From contig NZ_JACHCE010000012.1 in NCBI RefSeq assembly GCF_014200605.1, forward strand, positions 4,283 through 68,282: a DNA stretch of 64,000 nucleotides. The letters are read 5' to 3'. Below the pieces are notes generated by a model. The model was not told the DNA's origin. It did not search any database and worked only from the letters and a program-made list of their open reading frames with translations. This document shows, in pieces, positions 15,076 to 23,863 of this stretch (its first letter is position 1; every line of letters starts with the position of its first letter). The position numbers were made by a program, and so were the translations under genes. This DNA comes from Pedobacter cryoconitis. GTDB taxonomy: Bacteria > Bacteroidota > Bacteroidia > Sphingobacteriales > Sphingobacteriaceae.

Positions 15076-16440
15076 ATGAAGATCAAAGACCGCCTTGCGC
15101 TATATTTTACCCTGATCAGCACAATTACACTGTTATGTGTATTATCTGTAACCTATTTTACCTTCAAAAAGGTGATGGAATCAGAGTTTTTTGACCGCCT
15201 CACTGACCGTACTATGGTAACGGCCAAGTTATATCTTAAAGCAGATGAGATCTCAAACGAAGCTTTAAATCAGGTAAGGACAGAATATCTGGAAAGACTG
15301 AATGGAGAAGTAATCCGGATTTATAATGACCGCAACAGCGCCGCTTTTATTGGTGATGATCAGCAATTCTGGAGCAGTCAGACTATTGATAAAGTAAGAG
15401 AAATGGGTAAAATCCGTTTCAAAGAAGGAGAAAGACAAGTTGTTGGTATCTTTTACAAAGATAATCAGGGCGATTTTGTCATCCTGGCATCTGCAATAGA
15501 CCAGAGCACGGCGATCAGGGTACAAACCTTGCTCAAAGTCATGACCGGTGTATTTATCGTTATCTTTCTTGGCTTGCTGCTTTCTGGCAGATGGATCGCC
15601 AAAAGAATATTATCCCCTTTGGATGTATTTATCAATCAGGTAAAATTAATTAAATCGAATAACCTCCATTTTCGGGTAGAAGAAGGCACAAATAAAGATG
15701 AAATCACTTTGCTTGCACAGAATTTCAATAATCTGATGGAGCATCTGGAACACTCATTCATCTTACAGAAAACATTTGTCGCGAATGCCTCCCACGAATT
15801 GCGTACACCAGTCACCAGAATGATTATCGGAGCAGAAATTGCACTTTCTAAAATCCGTCAGCGGGACGATTATGAAAAAGCACTTCATTCGGTACTGGAA
15901 GATGCAGAAAAATTAGAAAACATCATTAATGCATTGTTTAATCTTGCACAGGCAGATCTGGAATACAGCTCCTCGCTGTCCAGACAAATTCGTATTGACG
16001 AGCTGATCTGGCAATTGCAGGAAGAATGGAACCAACGGAAAGGGCCCAATCAATTATTGGTGGAAATGAAAAATCTTCCAATGACCGATGACACCCCCCT
16101 TATCATTAGTGCCAATCCTACATTATTACAAATCGCACTCGACAATATCATAGGAAACGCATTTAAATTTTCAGATAACCAACCAGTTAACTGTATACTG
16201 GAGATTGTTTCTGAAGGGATAATCCTAACTATCAGTGATAAAGGTGTCGGCATAGCAGAAGATAAATTAAAAGAGATTTTTAAACCCTTTTACAGCTCCT
16301 CTCATAAAATAGAACATGCAGGAAATGGAATGGGTTTATATATGGCCAATAAAATCATTACTCTCTTTAACGGAAAAATCACAGTAACGTCATCAAAGGC
16401 CTCTGGCACTACATTCCGCATAGAATTTCATTCATTTTAA
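15076..16440 (+). CDS. HAMP-containing sensor histidine kinase, partner of the OmpR-type regulator
   Basis: A 454-residue inner-membrane kinase: two membrane spans (LALYFTLISTITLLCVL and VMTGVFIVIFLGLLL), a small periplasmic sensor of about 120 residues, HAMP, HisKA with phospho-acceptor His240 in NASHELRTPVTRM, and HATPase_c with NIIGNAFKF, DKGVGIA and GNGMGLY. It follows the regulator by 8 bp. The layout is that of CusS/CzcS-like metal sensors and fits the efflux operon downstream; the ligand is inferred. Confidence 0.95.
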   Translation: MKIKDRLALYFTLISTITLLCVLSVTYFTFKKVMESEFFDRLTDRTMVTAKLYLKADEISNEALNQVRTEYLERLNGEVIRIYNDRNSAAFIGDDQQFWSSQTIDKVREMGKIRFKEGERQVVGIFYKDNQGDFVILASAIDQSTAIRVQTLLKVMTGVFIVIFLGLLLSGRWIAKRILSPLDVFINQVKLIKSNNLHFRVEEGTNKDEITLLAQNFNNLMEHLEHSFILQKTFVANASHELRTPVTRMIIGAEIALSKIRQRDDYEKALHSVLEDAEKLENIINALFNLAQADLEYSSSLSRQIRIDELIWQLQEEWNQRKGPNQLLVEMKNLPMTDDTPLIISANPTLLQIALDNIIGNAFKFSDNQPVNCILEIVSEGIILTISDKGVGIAEDKLKEIFKPFYSSSHKIEHAGNGMGLYMANKIITLFNGKITVTSSKASGTTFRIEFHSF

Positions 16441-16473
16441 TCAGTTTTTAATACCCCTTTAATATTCCTTTAA
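16435..16473 (+). promoter_or_regulatory. Four 11-bp direct repeats in front of the efflux operon
   Basis: TTTTAA, TTTTAA, CTTTAA and CTTTAA start at 16435, 16446, 16457 and 16468, every 11 bp. The first unit overlaps the stop codon of the kinase gene. The last unit starts 17 bp before the -7 box at 16485, exactly as in the tatA promoter, so the same regulator should act on both. Confidence 0.7.
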
Positions 16474-16484
16474 TTTCGCCAAAT

Positions 16485-16492
16485 TAGATTTG
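16485..16492 (+). promoter_or_regulatory. -7 promoter box of the efflux operon
   Basis: TAGATTTG is a perfect match to the Bacteroidota TAnnTTTG consensus, 17 bp upstream of the TolC-like ATG. No -33 TTG is evident; the repeat array occupies that position, as expected for an activator-dependent promoter. Confidence 0.65.
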
Positions 16493-16509
16493 TTTAAAAC
16501 ACCAAGCAA

Positions 16510-17799
16510 ATGACATCTAATTTTCTGAAATTTTCCCTGTTAATCTTCGTTTTTGCCCTGCCAGGCAAACCCGAAAATGTGGCAGCACAAACTACTGACA
16601 CATTAAAACTCACCTTGCCTGAGGCAGAAAAACTTTTCATAAAAAACAACTATCAGCTAATTGCTCAAAATTACCAGACCGATCAGGCCAGAGCAGAAAT
16701 CATTACGGCAAAACTATTTGATAATCCGGAATTGAATGTAGAAACACAGTTGTATAACCATTTGACTAAAAAGTTTTTCCAGACCAATAGTACAGACGGA
16801 GAGTATCAGGCATCTCTTTCGCAACTGGTTAAACTTGCAGGAAAAAGAAACAAGAATATTCAACTGGCAAAAACAGGCGTAAAATTAGCCGAATACCAAT
16901 ATTTTGACCTGATACGCACTTTAAGATTTAGCCTGCGTTCTAACTTCTATAAAACTTATTACGCACAGCAATCTGCTAAACTATATCAGCAGCAGATCAA
17001 CTCCCTGCAAAAATTATTAACAGGCTCAGAGCAGCAGTTGAAAATGGGGAATATGGCTATGAAAGATATTATCAGGATCAAATCACTGGTATATGGTCTT
17101 CAAACAGAGTATACCAATCTGGAAAATAGCATTGAGGATATGGAAACTGACCTTAAACTGATGACCAATATTAAAGCAGATGCTAATCTTGCACTGGTTA
17201 TGGACCCTGCCGAAGAACAATCTTATCAATTAGATCAAACCGTTTATACCAGCCTGCTGGATTCGGCACGTACTAACCGTGCAGATTTAAAACTGACCCA
17301 AACTGGCATTACCTATGCGGAAAAAGCATTAAGTGTACAAAAGGCCAATGCTGTACCGGATGTACAATTCTCTTTAACCTACGATTTACAGGGAAGTTAT
17401 CCGAATAAATATACAGGTTTAGGCATGCACATCCCTTTACCGCTGTTCAACAGAAACCAGGGAGAGATTAAAAAAGCAAAAATTGCTATTGATGCAGGTA
17501 AAAATCTGTTGAACCAGCAAGAATCTACCTTACAGAACGAAGTATTTAACAGCTATAAATCAGCATTAAGAACAGAGAGTTTGTACAAAGGTTTCGATAA
17601 GAATTTTAGCAGTGACTTTGATAAATTAATCGCTGAAGTGATCAAGAATTTCAAAAGCAGAAATCTGAGCCTGGTAGAATTTATGGATTTCTATGATTCC
17701 TACAAAGAAAGCACCCTGCAAATGAATGACCTGAAATATCAGCGAATGAATGCCAAAGAAGAAATCAACTATGTAACTGGTACTACAATTTTCAAATAA
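16510..17799 (+). CDS. TolC-family outer-membrane efflux protein (CzcC/CusC-like)
   Basis: A 429-residue secreted protein with signal peptide (FSLLIFVFALPG, cleavage near VAAQ) and two OEP repeats of long alpha-helical, heptad-rich sequence separated by strands, typical of outer-membrane tunnels (LPEAEKLFIKNNYQLIAQ at the start, PLPLFNRNQGEIKKAK in the second half). It forms the outer-membrane exit of the tripartite pump encoded with the next two genes, 7 bp and 30 bp apart. Confidence 0.95.
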   Translation: MTSNFLKFSLLIFVFALPGKPENVAAQTTDTLKLTLPEAEKLFIKNNYQLIAQNYQTDQARAEIITAKLFDNPELNVETQLYNHLTKKFFQTNSTDGEYQASLSQLVKLAGKRNKNIQLAKTGVKLAEYQYFDLIRTLRFSLRSNFYKTYYAQQSAKLYQQQINSLQKLLTGSEQQLKMGNMAMKDIIRIKSLVYGLQTEYTNLENSIEDMETDLKLMTNIKADANLALVMDPAEEQSYQLDQTVYTSLLDSARTNRADLKLTQTGITYAEKALSVQKANAVPDVQFSLTYDLQGSYPNKYTGLGMHIPLPLFNRNQGEIKKAKIAIDAGKNLLNQQESTLQNEVFNSYKSALRTESLYKGFDKNFSSDFDKLIAEVIKNFKSRNLSLVEFMDFYDSYKESTLQMNDLKYQRMNAKEEINYVTGTTIFK

Positions 17800-17806
17800 T
17801 ACACAC

Positions 17807-18910
17807 ATGCAAACCCAAATCAAACAACTCAGCAGGCTTACCATTGGCGTATTTACCGCTTTCGTATTATTACAAAGCTGTACAGAACACGTGAAAGAAC
17901 CACCTAAAGATGAGCAATTCGTTGTTACAGATTCTCTGATCAGCAAATTGCTGATCGACACGGTCAGAAATCCAAATAGTGAAACGGACTTAAGCTTCTC
18001 TGCCAAGATAGCTCCCAACGATGAAACTACAGCCAGAATATTCCCTATGGTGAGTGGAAATGTACGGTCTGTACCTGTAAAATTAGGTGACCGTGTATCC
18101 AAAGGACAAGTTTTAGCCACTATGGGAAGTGCAGAGATGGCCGGATTTGATAAAGAAGCCATTAGCTCTTCTGCAGAACTGAGAAATGCGGCAAGAAGCA
18201 TGAAACTTGCCGAAGACCTTTATAAAAGCGGATTATCATCTGCCAGAGATGTAGAAGAAGCCAAAAACAATTACCTGGTTAAGCAAGCCGAAGAAAAACG
18301 CAGCAGAGCTGTGCTAAACTTAAACGGTGGCAGTACAAATGGGACTTACACTTTAAAATCACCTATCTCAGGTTTTGTAATTGAGAAAAATGTAAATAAC
18401 AATATGCAGCTCAGACCAGACAATAGTCAGAGCCTTTTCACAGTTGCTGATTTATCGACCGTATGGGGGATGATTAATATTTACGAATCTGATATCGCAA
18501 GTGTAAAACAGGGTGATCAGGTAAAAATATCTATTCTCTCTTATCCGGGTAAAGTTTTCACCGGTAAGATTGATAAGATTTACAATATACTGGATGCAGA
18601 CAGCAAAGTAATGCATGCAAGAGTAAGCATTCCTAATCCGGGTTATCTGTTAAAACCAGGTATGATGGCAACCGTACAAATTGCTTCAAGATCTGATATC
18701 AATCTGCCTTCTATCAATGCTAACAATATCATTTTTGATGCCAATAAAAACTATGTGCTGGTACTTGATAAAGTAAAAAAAGTAAGGATACAAGAAATAG
18801 AAATAGGAAGAAAATCGGGAGATAAGGCCTATATCAGTAAGGGACTGGAACCAGGCGACCGTATTGTTGCCTCCAAACAGGTTTTCCTTTTCGAAAGCCT
18901 GAAAGACTAA
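17807..18910 (+). CDS. RND efflux periplasmic adaptor (CzcB/CusB-like lipoprotein)
   Basis: A 367-residue membrane-fusion protein with lipoprotein signal (AFVLLQSC). It carries the adaptor biotinyl-lipoyl hairpin (VPVKLGDRVSKGQVLATMGS and GTYTLKSPISGFVIEKNV), a short alpha-hairpin, and a beta-barrel region (VWGMINIYESDIASVKQGDQ). It joins the inner-membrane RND pump to the TolC-like channel. No metal-binding N-terminal Met- or His-rich extension is seen. Confidence 0.94.
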   Translation: MQTQIKQLSRLTIGVFTAFVLLQSCTEHVKEPPKDEQFVVTDSLISKLLIDTVRNPNSETDLSFSAKIAPNDETTARIFPMVSGNVRSVPVKLGDRVSKGQVLATMGSAEMAGFDKEAISSSAELRNAARSMKLAEDLYKSGLSSARDVEEAKNNYLVKQAEEKRSRAVLNLNGGSTNGTYTLKSPISGFVIEKNVNNNMQLRPDNSQSLFTVADLSTVWGMINIYESDIASVKQGDQVKISILSYPGKVFTGKIDKIYNILDADSKVMHARVSIPNPGYLLKPGMMATVQIASRSDINLPSINANNIIFDANKNYVLVLDKVKKVRIQEIEIGRKSGDKAYISKGLEPGDRIVASKQVFLFESLKD

Positions 18911-18940
18911 ATTCTTACACCAGATTAAAAATCCACTATA

Positions 18941-21900
18941 ATGAATAAATTCATTAAGACGATCATAGGTTTTTCCTTAAAAAATAAGATCTTCATTTTC
19001 TTTGCTACCCTGGTTATGATCCTGGCTGGTTACCTGAGCTTTAAGCACACAACCATAGAGGCCTTCCCGGACGTAACCAATACGAATGTTACGATCATTA
19101 CACAATGGCCGGGCCGTAGTGCCGAAGAAGTGGAGAAGTTTGTAACCAGACCACTGGAAATAGCCATGAACCCGACCGAAAAAAGAACAAGTATCCGTTC
19201 TTCTTCGCTATTCGGTTTATCAATCGTAAAAATCACTTTTGAAGATGATGTAGACTATGCCTTTGCAAGAGTTCAGGTTAACAATCACATTGCAGAAGCA
19301 GATATTCCGGCAGGTGTAAATCCTGAAGTTGAACCTCCTTACGGACCTACAGGTGAGATTTTCCGTTATACCTTAAAAAGTGACAAAAAATCAGTCAGAG
19401 AATTAAAAACACTGCAGGACTGGGTGGTACAAAGAGAATTACTTGCTGTGCCCGGCATTGCCGATGTTGTAAGTTTTGGCGGAGAAGTAAAAACTTACCA
19501 GATTACTGTAGATCCTCAGAAATCCATACAATATGGAGTAACTGCTTCAGAACTTTTTGATGCAGTATCCAAAAGTAACATTAACGTAGGCGGAGATGTG
19601 ATCAACCAGGGCGGTCAGGCCTATGTGGTGCGCGGGATCGGCGTTTTAAACAACATCGATGAAATCAATAATGTTATTGTTGATAATGTCAACGGAACAC
19701 CTGTCTATGTTAAAACTATTGCGGACGTTACAGAGAGCGCTTTACCAAGATTAGGTCAGGTTGGCAGAGACAATGATCCCGATGTCGTTGAGGGGATCGT
19801 AGTGATGCGTAAAGGAGAAAACCCAAGCGAAGTACTTACCCGCTTAAAAGAGAAAATTAAAGACATCAATGATAATATCCTTCCGGGAGATGTAAAAATC
19901 AACACTTTCTATGACAGAGAGAACCTGGTTAACTTTGCTATTCATACGGTAATGCACAATATGATGGAGGGGATTATCTTCGTTACCGTTATTGTGTTTT
20001 TATTTATGGCCGATTGGCGAACAACGCTCATTGTATCCATTATTATTCCTCTTGCCTTACTATTCGCTTTCATCTGTCTGAAATTAAAGGGGATGTCTGC
20101 CAACTTATTATCGATGGGGGCGATTGACTTTGGTATTATCATAGACGGGGCCGTCGTGATGGTCGAGGGAATATTTGTTGCCCTTGATCACCGTGCAAAA
20201 GCTACAGGTATGCAGAAATTTAATGGCCTGAGTAAATTAGGAATCATTAAAAGAGCTTGTCTGGAGAACGGTAAAGGAATCTTTTTCGCTAAACTGATTA
20301 TTATCACAGGTCTGCTGCCTATTTTCACCTTTGAGAAAGTAGAAGGAAAAATGTTCTCTCCACTGGCATGGACCTTAAGTTTTGCTTTATTAGGTGCATT
20401 AATACTCACTTTTACCCTGGTACCGGCACTGGCAAGTGTCCTGCTGAATAAAGATGTTAAAGAGAAACATAACTTCTTCCTCAGAGCTATTACCAATGGA
20501 ACAATCAGGTTCTATAATGCTTGTTTCAGAGCCAGAAAACTAGTATTTGGAATATCATTGATCATCCTTGTTTTAGGTTTGTTCAGTTTCAAATTCCTGG
20601 GTACAGAATTCTTACCTTCTCTTGATGAGGGCTCGATTTATGTAAGGGCAAGTGCCCCTTTAAGTATCTCTTTAGATGAAACTAAAAAACTTTCTAATGA
20701 GATCCGTAAAATCTTCCTTCATTTTGATGAGGTCAAACAAGTCGTATCTCAAACAGGAAGACCTAATGATGGGACAGATGCTACGGGATTCTACAATATG
20801 GAATTCCTGGTAGATATATATCCTAAGGATGAATGGAAACGTCATGAGACCAAAGAACAGCTAATTGAACGTATGCAGGACAGATTAAAAGGATATCCTG
20901 GTATCAGTCTTAACTTTTCTCAGCCAATCTCAGATAACGTAGAAGAGGCAGTCTCAGGTGTAAAAGGATCAATTGTTGTAAAGATGTTTGGAAATGATTT
21001 CCATTTCATTGAAAAACAAGAAGAAAAGATTGAAAATATCCTTAAAACAGTCAAAGGAATTGAAGATTTGGGTATTTTAAGAAATCTGGGCCAGCCTGAA
21101 TTACAAATCAATCTTGACCAGACCAAAATGGCATTATATGGCGTCAGAACAGAAGACGCGAATGCTGTTATTGAAATGGCAATCGGTGGAAAGGCAGCAA
21201 CGCAGATCTATGAAGGTGAACGTAAATTTGACCTCCGGATCAGATATCCGGATTCATTCAGACAGAGTGAAGAATCTATCGGTAATCTGAGAATAGAAAG
21301 TCTTTCCGGAGCAAAAGTTCCTTTAAGCGAAATCTCTACCATTAAAAAAGTAACCGGCCCAAGCATTATTTATCGTGATAAACACGAAAGATATGGGGCA
21401 ATCAAATTTTCTATCCGCGGCAGGGATATGGGAAGTACCATTGCAGAAGCACAGGCTAAGGTAAATGCAGCAATCAAATTACCTAAGGCCTATAAACTAC
21501 AATGGGCAGGAGATTTTGAGAATCAACAGCGTGCAACAGCAAGGTTATCTCAGGCTGTGCCAATCAGTTTATTACTAATCTTCTTTATCCTGTTTGTGCT
21601 GTTTGGTAATATCAAAGATTCATTGCTGGTATTAAACAATGTTCCTTTTGCAATGGTTGGAGGTGTTTTAGCCTTACTTGCTTCTGGTGTCAACTTTAAT
21701 ATCTCAGCAGGTATTGGTTTTATAGCCCTTTTTGGTATTTGTGTACAGAATGGAGTGATCCTGCTAACCAAGTTCAAGTCAAATATAGCAGAGCTGAAGT
21801 ACCACCCTACCTGGACATTTCCAGATGCACTGAAAGACGGTATTGCCACCAGGCTGCGTCCGGTAATTATGACAGCTATGATGGCTGCTATCGGTCTTAT

Positions 21901-22090
21901 GCCGGCAGCATTATCGACAGGTATTGGATCAGAGGCATCAAAACCTCTCGCGATTGTAGTTATTGGCGGTTTAATTACAAATACATTATTTAGTTTGTTT
22001 GTGTACCCGATTGTATTTTACTGGGCATACCATAAAAAAGCCAGACACCTGACCGAAACCAGGGATACCGCAGGGATTGCACATCATTAA
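18941..22090 (+). CDS. CzcA/CusA-family heavy-metal efflux RND transporter
   Basis: A 1049-residue proton-driven inner-membrane pump with twelve membrane spans and two large periplasmic loops. TM4 carries DFGIIIDGAVVMVEG (about residue 397), i.e. the D-D-E arrangement of HME1-type divalent-cation (Co/Zn/Cd/Ni) exporters, not the DAA..IEN form of copper/silver CusA. It opens with the family motif AYLSFKHTTIEAFPDVTN. Third gene of the efflux operon and preceded by the dedicated two-component system. Cation specificity is inferred from the motif only. Confidence 0.95.
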   Translation: MNKFIKTIIGFSLKNKIFIFFATLVMILAGYLSFKHTTIEAFPDVTNTNVTIITQWPGRSAEEVEKFVTRPLEIAMNPTEKRTSIRSSSLFGLSIVKITFEDDVDYAFARVQVNNHIAEADIPAGVNPEVEPPYGPTGEIFRYTLKSDKKSVRELKTLQDWVVQRELLAVPGIADVVSFGGEVKTYQITVDPQKSIQYGVTASELFDAVSKSNINVGGDVINQGGQAYVVRGIGVLNNIDEINNVIVDNVNGTPVYVKTIADVTESALPRLGQVGRDNDPDVVEGIVVMRKGENPSEVLTRLKEKIKDINDNILPGDVKINTFYDRENLVNFAIHTVMHNMMEGIIFVTVIVFLFMADWRTTLIVSIIIPLALLFAFICLKLKGMSANLLSMGAIDFGIIIDGAVVMVEGIFVALDHRAKATGMQKFNGLSKLGIIKRACLENGKGIFFAKLIIITGLLPIFTFEKVEGKMFSPLAWTLSFALLGALILTFTLVPALASVLLNKDVKEKHNFFLRAITNGTIRFYNACFRARKLVFGISLIILVLGLFSFKFLGTEFLPSLDEGSIYVRASAPLSISLDETKKLSNEIRKIFLHFDEVKQVVSQTGRPNDGTDATGFYNMEFLVDIYPKDEWKRHETKEQLIERMQDRLKGYPGISLNFSQPISDNVEEAVSGVKGSIVVKMFGNDFHFIEKQEEKIENILKTVKGIEDLGILRNLGQPELQINLDQTKMALYGVRTEDANAVIEMAIGGKAATQIYEGERKFDLRIRYPDSFRQSEESIGNLRIESLSGAKVPLSEISTIKKVTGPSIIYRDKHERYGAIKFSIRGRDMGSTIAEAQAKVNAAIKLPKAYKLQWAGDFENQQRATARLSQAVPISLLLIFFILFVLFGNIKDSLLVLNNVPFAMVGGVLALLASGVNFNISAGIGFIALFGICVQNGVILLTKFKSNIAELKYHPTWTFPDALKDGIATRLRPVIMTAMMAAIGLMPAALSTGIGSEASKPLAIVVIGGLITNTLFSLFVYPIVFYWAYHKKARHLTETRDTAGIAHH

Positions 22091-22123
22091 ACCATAAAGA
22101 ATTTTTTTCAGTTGGTTAGGGTT

Positions 22124-22180
22124 GTGTTTGCATTAAGCAAAAGAATTGGCAGATTTTTGAAGCTTAATTTGTGCAAACAC
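22124..22180. repeat. Interrupted inverted repeat after the efflux operon
   Basis: GTGTTTGC-ATTAAGC (22124-22138) is mirrored by GCTTAAT-ttgt-GCAAACAC (22162-22180), leaving a 4-nt bulge. It could form a stem ahead of the terminator that follows. Confidence 0.4.
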
Positions 22181-22183
22181 TTT

Positions 22184-22216
22184 AAAGGGGTACCGCGAAA
22201 GCGGATACCCCTTTTT
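22184..22216 (+). terminator. Rho-independent terminator of the efflux operon
   Basis: AAAGGGGTA-CCGC with GAAA tetraloop and GCGG-a-TACCCCTTTTT: a very strong stem with a GNRA loop and terminal T-run. Confidence 0.9.
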
Positions 22217-22285
22217 AAATTTAAATCGCTTTTATGAAACAGTCACGCTTCTGAACTGTTACCTAATTAGAAAAAGAACAAGGAT

Positions 22286-22531
22286 ATGGCAGATTTAGAA
22301 TTACACAATCCAGGATTTGAAATTACAGTTGAGCTTCATGGCACAAATAAAACAATTCAGGTACAACCGGATGAAACAAGTGATGGTGTGGAATATTTTA
22401 TATGTAAATCAGAGGGTGAGCAGCTTACTCAGATCCGAAAAGAAGAGAATGGTACATGGGAACAACTGTGGGGTAAACTTGATCAGAATGATATCGACCT
22501 GATTGCCCATGCAATTGAAAATAAATCATAA
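22286..22531 (+). CDS. Small conserved hypothetical protein
   Basis: An 81-residue acidic, soluble protein without signal or membrane segment. It opens MADLELHNPGFEITVELHG and contains a Trp-Glu-Gln-Leu-Trp patch and a helical end (QNDIDLIAHAIENK). It stands 2 bp before the DUF2892/SRPBCC gene and is probably cotranscribed with it. I do not recognise a family. Confidence 0.8.
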   Translation: MADLELHNPGFEITVELHGTNKTIQVQPDETSDGVEYFICKSEGEQLTQIRKEENGTWEQLWGKLDQNDIDLIAHAIENKS

Positions 22532-22533
22532 TT

Positions 22534-23220
22534 ATGGAAACGCATAAGACACATCTGAAATTACGTTCGGGCAGGTTTTCTATTGAAAAACAGCAGTATT
22601 CAAATGTCGGTTTGACAGAGCGTTTCGTTTCGGTGTTTGCCGGAGCGATTTTATTAAGCAAAGGACTAAGAAATCCATTTAAACCGAAGTTTCTCTACGG
22701 TGCATACCTGACTTACAGAGGGTTTACGGGTCATTGTCTATTTTATGAACAGCTCGGTATAGATGCAAGAAAGCCGCAGGCGATTAATGTGCGTGGTGAA
22801 TTTATAATTGACAGACTGCCAAATGAAGTCTACAATTACTGGCGTAATCTGAGTAATCTTCCAGGAAGCTTAAATTACCTGTTGGATGTGAAAATGCTCG
22901 ATGAGCATTTGTCACTCTGGAAAAGCAAAGTATTAGGGAACTTAATTCCAGTAGGCTGGAAGGCCGAAATTGTAAAGGATGAACCCGGACGGCTGATTGG
23001 CTGGAGATCAACGACAGATTCTGTGTTGCGTCATGTTGGAAAGATCGAGTTTGAGCAGACACCGGACGGGCTGGGTACAATCCTGAAGATCGTCATTTCT
23101 TATCATCCACCTGCAGGAGGAGTAGGAATTGGAGTTGCAAGATTATTAAATCCTTATTTTGAGCATTTACTGACTAAGGAAATCAAAACTTTTAAACATC
23201 AGATAGAATTACCTGTATAG
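22534..23220 (+). CDS. DUF2892-like membrane region fused to an SRPBCC (polyketide cyclase-type) domain
   Basis: A 228-residue protein. Residues about 20-75 (SNVGLTERFVSVFAGAILL, YLTYRGFTGHCLFYEQLGI) resemble the YgaP/DUF2892 membrane hairpin; residues about 85-225 resemble a START/SRPBCC hydrophobic-ligand domain (RGEFIIDRLPNEVYNYWRNL, VGKIEFEQTPDGLGTILKIV, ending EIKTFKHQIE). Such proteins occur beside stress genes in Bacteroidota. Ligand unknown. The stop lies within the terminator stem that follows. Confidence 0.85.
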   Translation: METHKTHLKLRSGRFSIEKQQYSNVGLTERFVSVFAGAILLSKGLRNPFKPKFLYGAYLTYRGFTGHCLFYEQLGIDARKPQAINVRGEFIIDRLPNEVYNYWRNLSNLPGSLNYLLDVKMLDEHLSLWKSKVLGNLIPVGWKAEIVKDEPGRLIGWRSTTDSVLRHVGKIEFEQTPDGLGTILKIVISYHPPAGGVGIGVARLLNPYFEHLLTKEIKTFKHQIELPV

Positions 23221-23241
23221 CTGATATACAGGTAATTTTTT
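23207..23241. terminator. Bidirectional terminator between convergent genes
   Basis: AATTACCTGTAT / ATACAGGTAATT stem with T-run downstream and A-run upstream; it overlaps the stop codon of the SRPBCC gene and precedes the stop of the DUF5362 gene on the other strand. Confidence 0.8.
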
Positions 23242-23248
23242 CAAATAA

Positions 23249-23731
23249 CTATGCGGCTGCCTGTCCTCCTGAAGCGACAAATACAACTATCATCAATATA
23301 TATAAGGCGATAATCACAATAGTCAGTATCCCCCAGAATTTAAAGAATGACTTTAGCTTACCCATAGCTTCACCTAAACTTGGCTGATCAGCAAATAAAA
23401 CAGCCTGAGTAGCAGATTTAGAGAATTTATAAAGTAAAAGGCTGGGATAAAACTGTAGCAGTGCAAACAATAAATAAATTACCGTCCAAACAGTAGATCC
23501 CAATTTAAGCATCGGGTTACCTGGCATTGTTGTCCCTAAAGTAGATAACATAGCACCTACACTAAAAGCCGACATGACAAACATAGCTGTCAATACGAAG
23601 CCTACTATTGATAGAAATCTGGTCCATTTTGCCGCATCATAGATATAACTGCGTATATCTTCTGTAATCCATAATGCATCTACCTCCGCATCCTCCTGCA
23701 ATTCCGGTTTTATTTCTTCAAAGTTGTCCAT
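23249..23731 (-). CDS. DUF5362-like membrane protein
   Basis: A 160-residue protein with an acidic N-terminus (MDNFEEIKPELQEDAEVDAL) and four hydrophobic segments (FLSIVGFVLTAMFVMSAF, VWTVIYLLFALLQFYPSLLLY, a middle hairpin, FWGILTIVIIALYILMIVV). The pattern, including YKFSKSATQAVL and a late amphipathic helix, matches DUF5362 proteins of Bacteroidota. Function unknown. Confidence 0.8.
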   Translation of the reverse strand: MDNFEEIKPELQEDAEVDALWITEDIRSYIYDAAKWTRFLSIVGFVLTAMFVMSAFSVGAMLSTLGTTMPGNPMLKLGSTVWTVIYLLFALLQFYPSLLLYKFSKSATQAVLFADQPSLGEAMGKLKSFFKFWGILTIVIIALYILMIVVFVASGGQAAA

Positions 23732-23830
23732 GATCTTTTATGCTATTAAAAAATGTATTTTAATTTTTTAAACATAAAGAATATTTGGACGTGCCGCAAG
23801 TTTATTGCAGGATGGATTTAAAAAAATTGA

Positions 23831-23838
23831 TACCTTTG
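23831..23838 (+). promoter_or_regulatory. -7 promoter box of ychF
   Basis: TACCTTTG matches TAnnTTTG perfectly, 25 bp before the ychF ATG. A possible -33 TTG lies at 23805-23807. Confidence 0.55.
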
Positions 23839-23863
23839 CGCCAAATCAAGAAAAAAATCATTC

